A stretch of DNA of 64,000 nt from NCBI GenBank assembly GCA_018136815.1, contig CM030936.1:2569079-2633078 (forward strand), written 5' to 3'. Under the pieces are notes generated by a model. It was not told the DNA's origin and did no database searches. It saw only the letters and a program-made list of their open reading frames with translations. The translations under genes and the position numbers were made by a program. Position 1 is the stretch's first letter. Each line of letters starts with the position of its first letter. Shown in pieces: positions 63,098 to 64,000 of the stretch. Source of the stretch: Isochrysis galbana. Its lineage: Eukaryota > Haptophyta > Isochrysidales > Isochrysidaceae.

Positions 63098-64000
63098 TCA
63101 GAGCGCCGGGGGTTCGAAGGCAATCGTAACCGACACATATGGATAAAAATCGCCGCCGGAGCCCGGCACGACTACCTCCTCGTGCGTGTCCGCCGATGCT
63201 GATGACGACATGAACATTGTGTTGAGGGCCTTGCGAAGCACCTCAACCTTTCCCTTCTTTGGCTGGAGGATGACGGCCTGCATATTCGGCGCCATGCCCT
63301 GGCCCCGGTATGCGATAAGGCCATAGCGGAGCACAGACTCGATGAAGACGCGGATGGCCTTCAAGTGAAGGAACATGATGAGCGCCTCGGAGTAGTTGAT
63401 GGCGCACCAGTTGGCGAGCAGCGCATTTTGCCTGGAGTATTCGCTCTCGTCGTTGGCCCTCTTCGCTTCGTCGGCAGCCACCTGCTCGGCATCAAAAGTA
63501 AAATCGCGCACGGCGAAGCGCTTTTCGCGGCAGGCATTCTTGAATTGTTCGAGCGACTTCTTGAACAAAGTCACTCCAAAGAGGACGTACTCGCTGTCCT
63601 CAGAGATGGCTTTCGCCGAAAGGGGGACCACATAGTCGGCCAACTTCTCATATGAAAGCAGGAAGTCCTTCATCATCGACTTTTGAATGACCACCATCAC
63701 GGTCGTCATGTACTCTGAGTCCAGGATATCGTCCTCTTGCACAATGTCCCCCAGACCACGGACCATCAGGTTGCCCTGCGTTCTCCGCTCAAAGGCCTGG
63801 AGTGATCCCTTGAGCGTGTTCAAGTCTGAAAGCTTGACCTTGAGCTCCTCCTCCAGGCCACCAATTTTCTGCACCGAAAGATGTAGAGCTTAGACAGCCT
63901 CGAAGATTCAGCAAGGGTGACAGTTGTGGCCAAGGGCACTCACCCCACTAATGGTCTCCGCAAGTTCGCGCAGGGGAGTCTTCAGCTGAAACTTGGCCTC
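63098..64000 (-). CDS. V-type proton ATPase subunit C (3' part, 2 exons visible)
   Basis: Peripheral-stalk subunit that joins V1 to V0 in the vacuolar proton pump and takes part in reversible assembly. Visible exons are 64000-63944 (ends ...RELAETISG) and 63868-63098, separated by a GT-AG intron. The gene continues beyond the window. About 275 C-terminal residues are present. Family marks include LADYVVPLSAKAISEDSEYVLF split over two helices, WCAINYSEALIMFLHLKAIR, VFIESVLRYGL and the terminal YPYVSVTIAF. A long helix (DAEQVAADEAKRANDESEYSR) spans the elongated neck seen in this subunit. The C terminus carries a short Ser/Ala-rich loop before YPYV, as in many members. Confidence 0.93.

Noticed and set aside
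1-64000. tRNA and rRNA genes
   Set aside because: I looked for cloverleaf-like B-box sequences and conserved rRNA stretches and found none I could support by eye. A covariance-model scan would settle this.

Overview
This window looks like nuclear DNA of a photosynthetic alga with a complex red-type plastid, most likely a haptophyte. The evidence is a high G+C content, few and short introns (some using GC-AG borders), a plastid ClpP with an ASAFAP leader, a kinesin-3, a DEAH helicase, an LSD1-type demethylase, V-ATPase subunit C and many transposons. The haptophyte placement is inference. The red-plastid affiliation rests mainly on the ClpP leader.

Layout. 1-2000: 3' end of an LTR retrotransposon with its 3' LTR. 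3233-6675 (-): FHA-containing kinesin, divergent from a Mutator-like transposase with CXC and Tudor-like domains (6952-9807, +). A large inverted repeat (9820-10361) follows the transposase. 11248-12816 (-): secreted PDZ/S41 protease. 13141-16291: nested transposon graveyard holding a copia RNase H remnant split by a SINE-like insertion with a 15-bp target duplication, a hairpin-ended element and a hAT-like MITE with an 8-bp duplication. 16956-21143 (+): three-exon DEAH-box RNA helicase. 23546-24724 (-): three-exon homeodomain gene. 26198-29142: MITE-like unit, repeats and a fragment resembling cytochrome b561. 29143-32754 (-): large type II membrane glycosyltransferase. 33425-34130 (+): repeat carrying an unrecognised small ORF. 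35056-36567 (+): coiled-coil protein. 36600-39230: repeat mosaic.

39554-41043 (-): CXXC zinc-finger protein cut by a 100-N gap. 42191-46597 (-): LSD1-like demethylase with a C2H2-like finger, an AP2-like domain and two zinc ribbons inserted where the tower domain normally lies. 47414-48949 (+): plastid ClpP with six exons. 49372-51816: repeats and a solo LTR. 52091-56222 (-): proline-rich secreted or membrane protein whose frame breaks at a homopolymer. 57397-60279 (+): ABC1-type (UbiB) atypical kinase with five exons. 60828-62470: two further repeat elements. 63098-64000 (-): 3' part of V-ATPase subunit C.

Functionally these are independent housekeeping, organelle and chromatin genes separated by nested mobile DNA. 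The most unusual content is the neighbouring pair of chromatin genes (CXXC and LSD1-AP2, same strand), the transposase plus inverted-repeat unit, and repeat ends whose hairpins show paired base changes between copies. Exon borders were placed by eye from splice signals, reading frame and family conservation. No alignment or RNA evidence was available.
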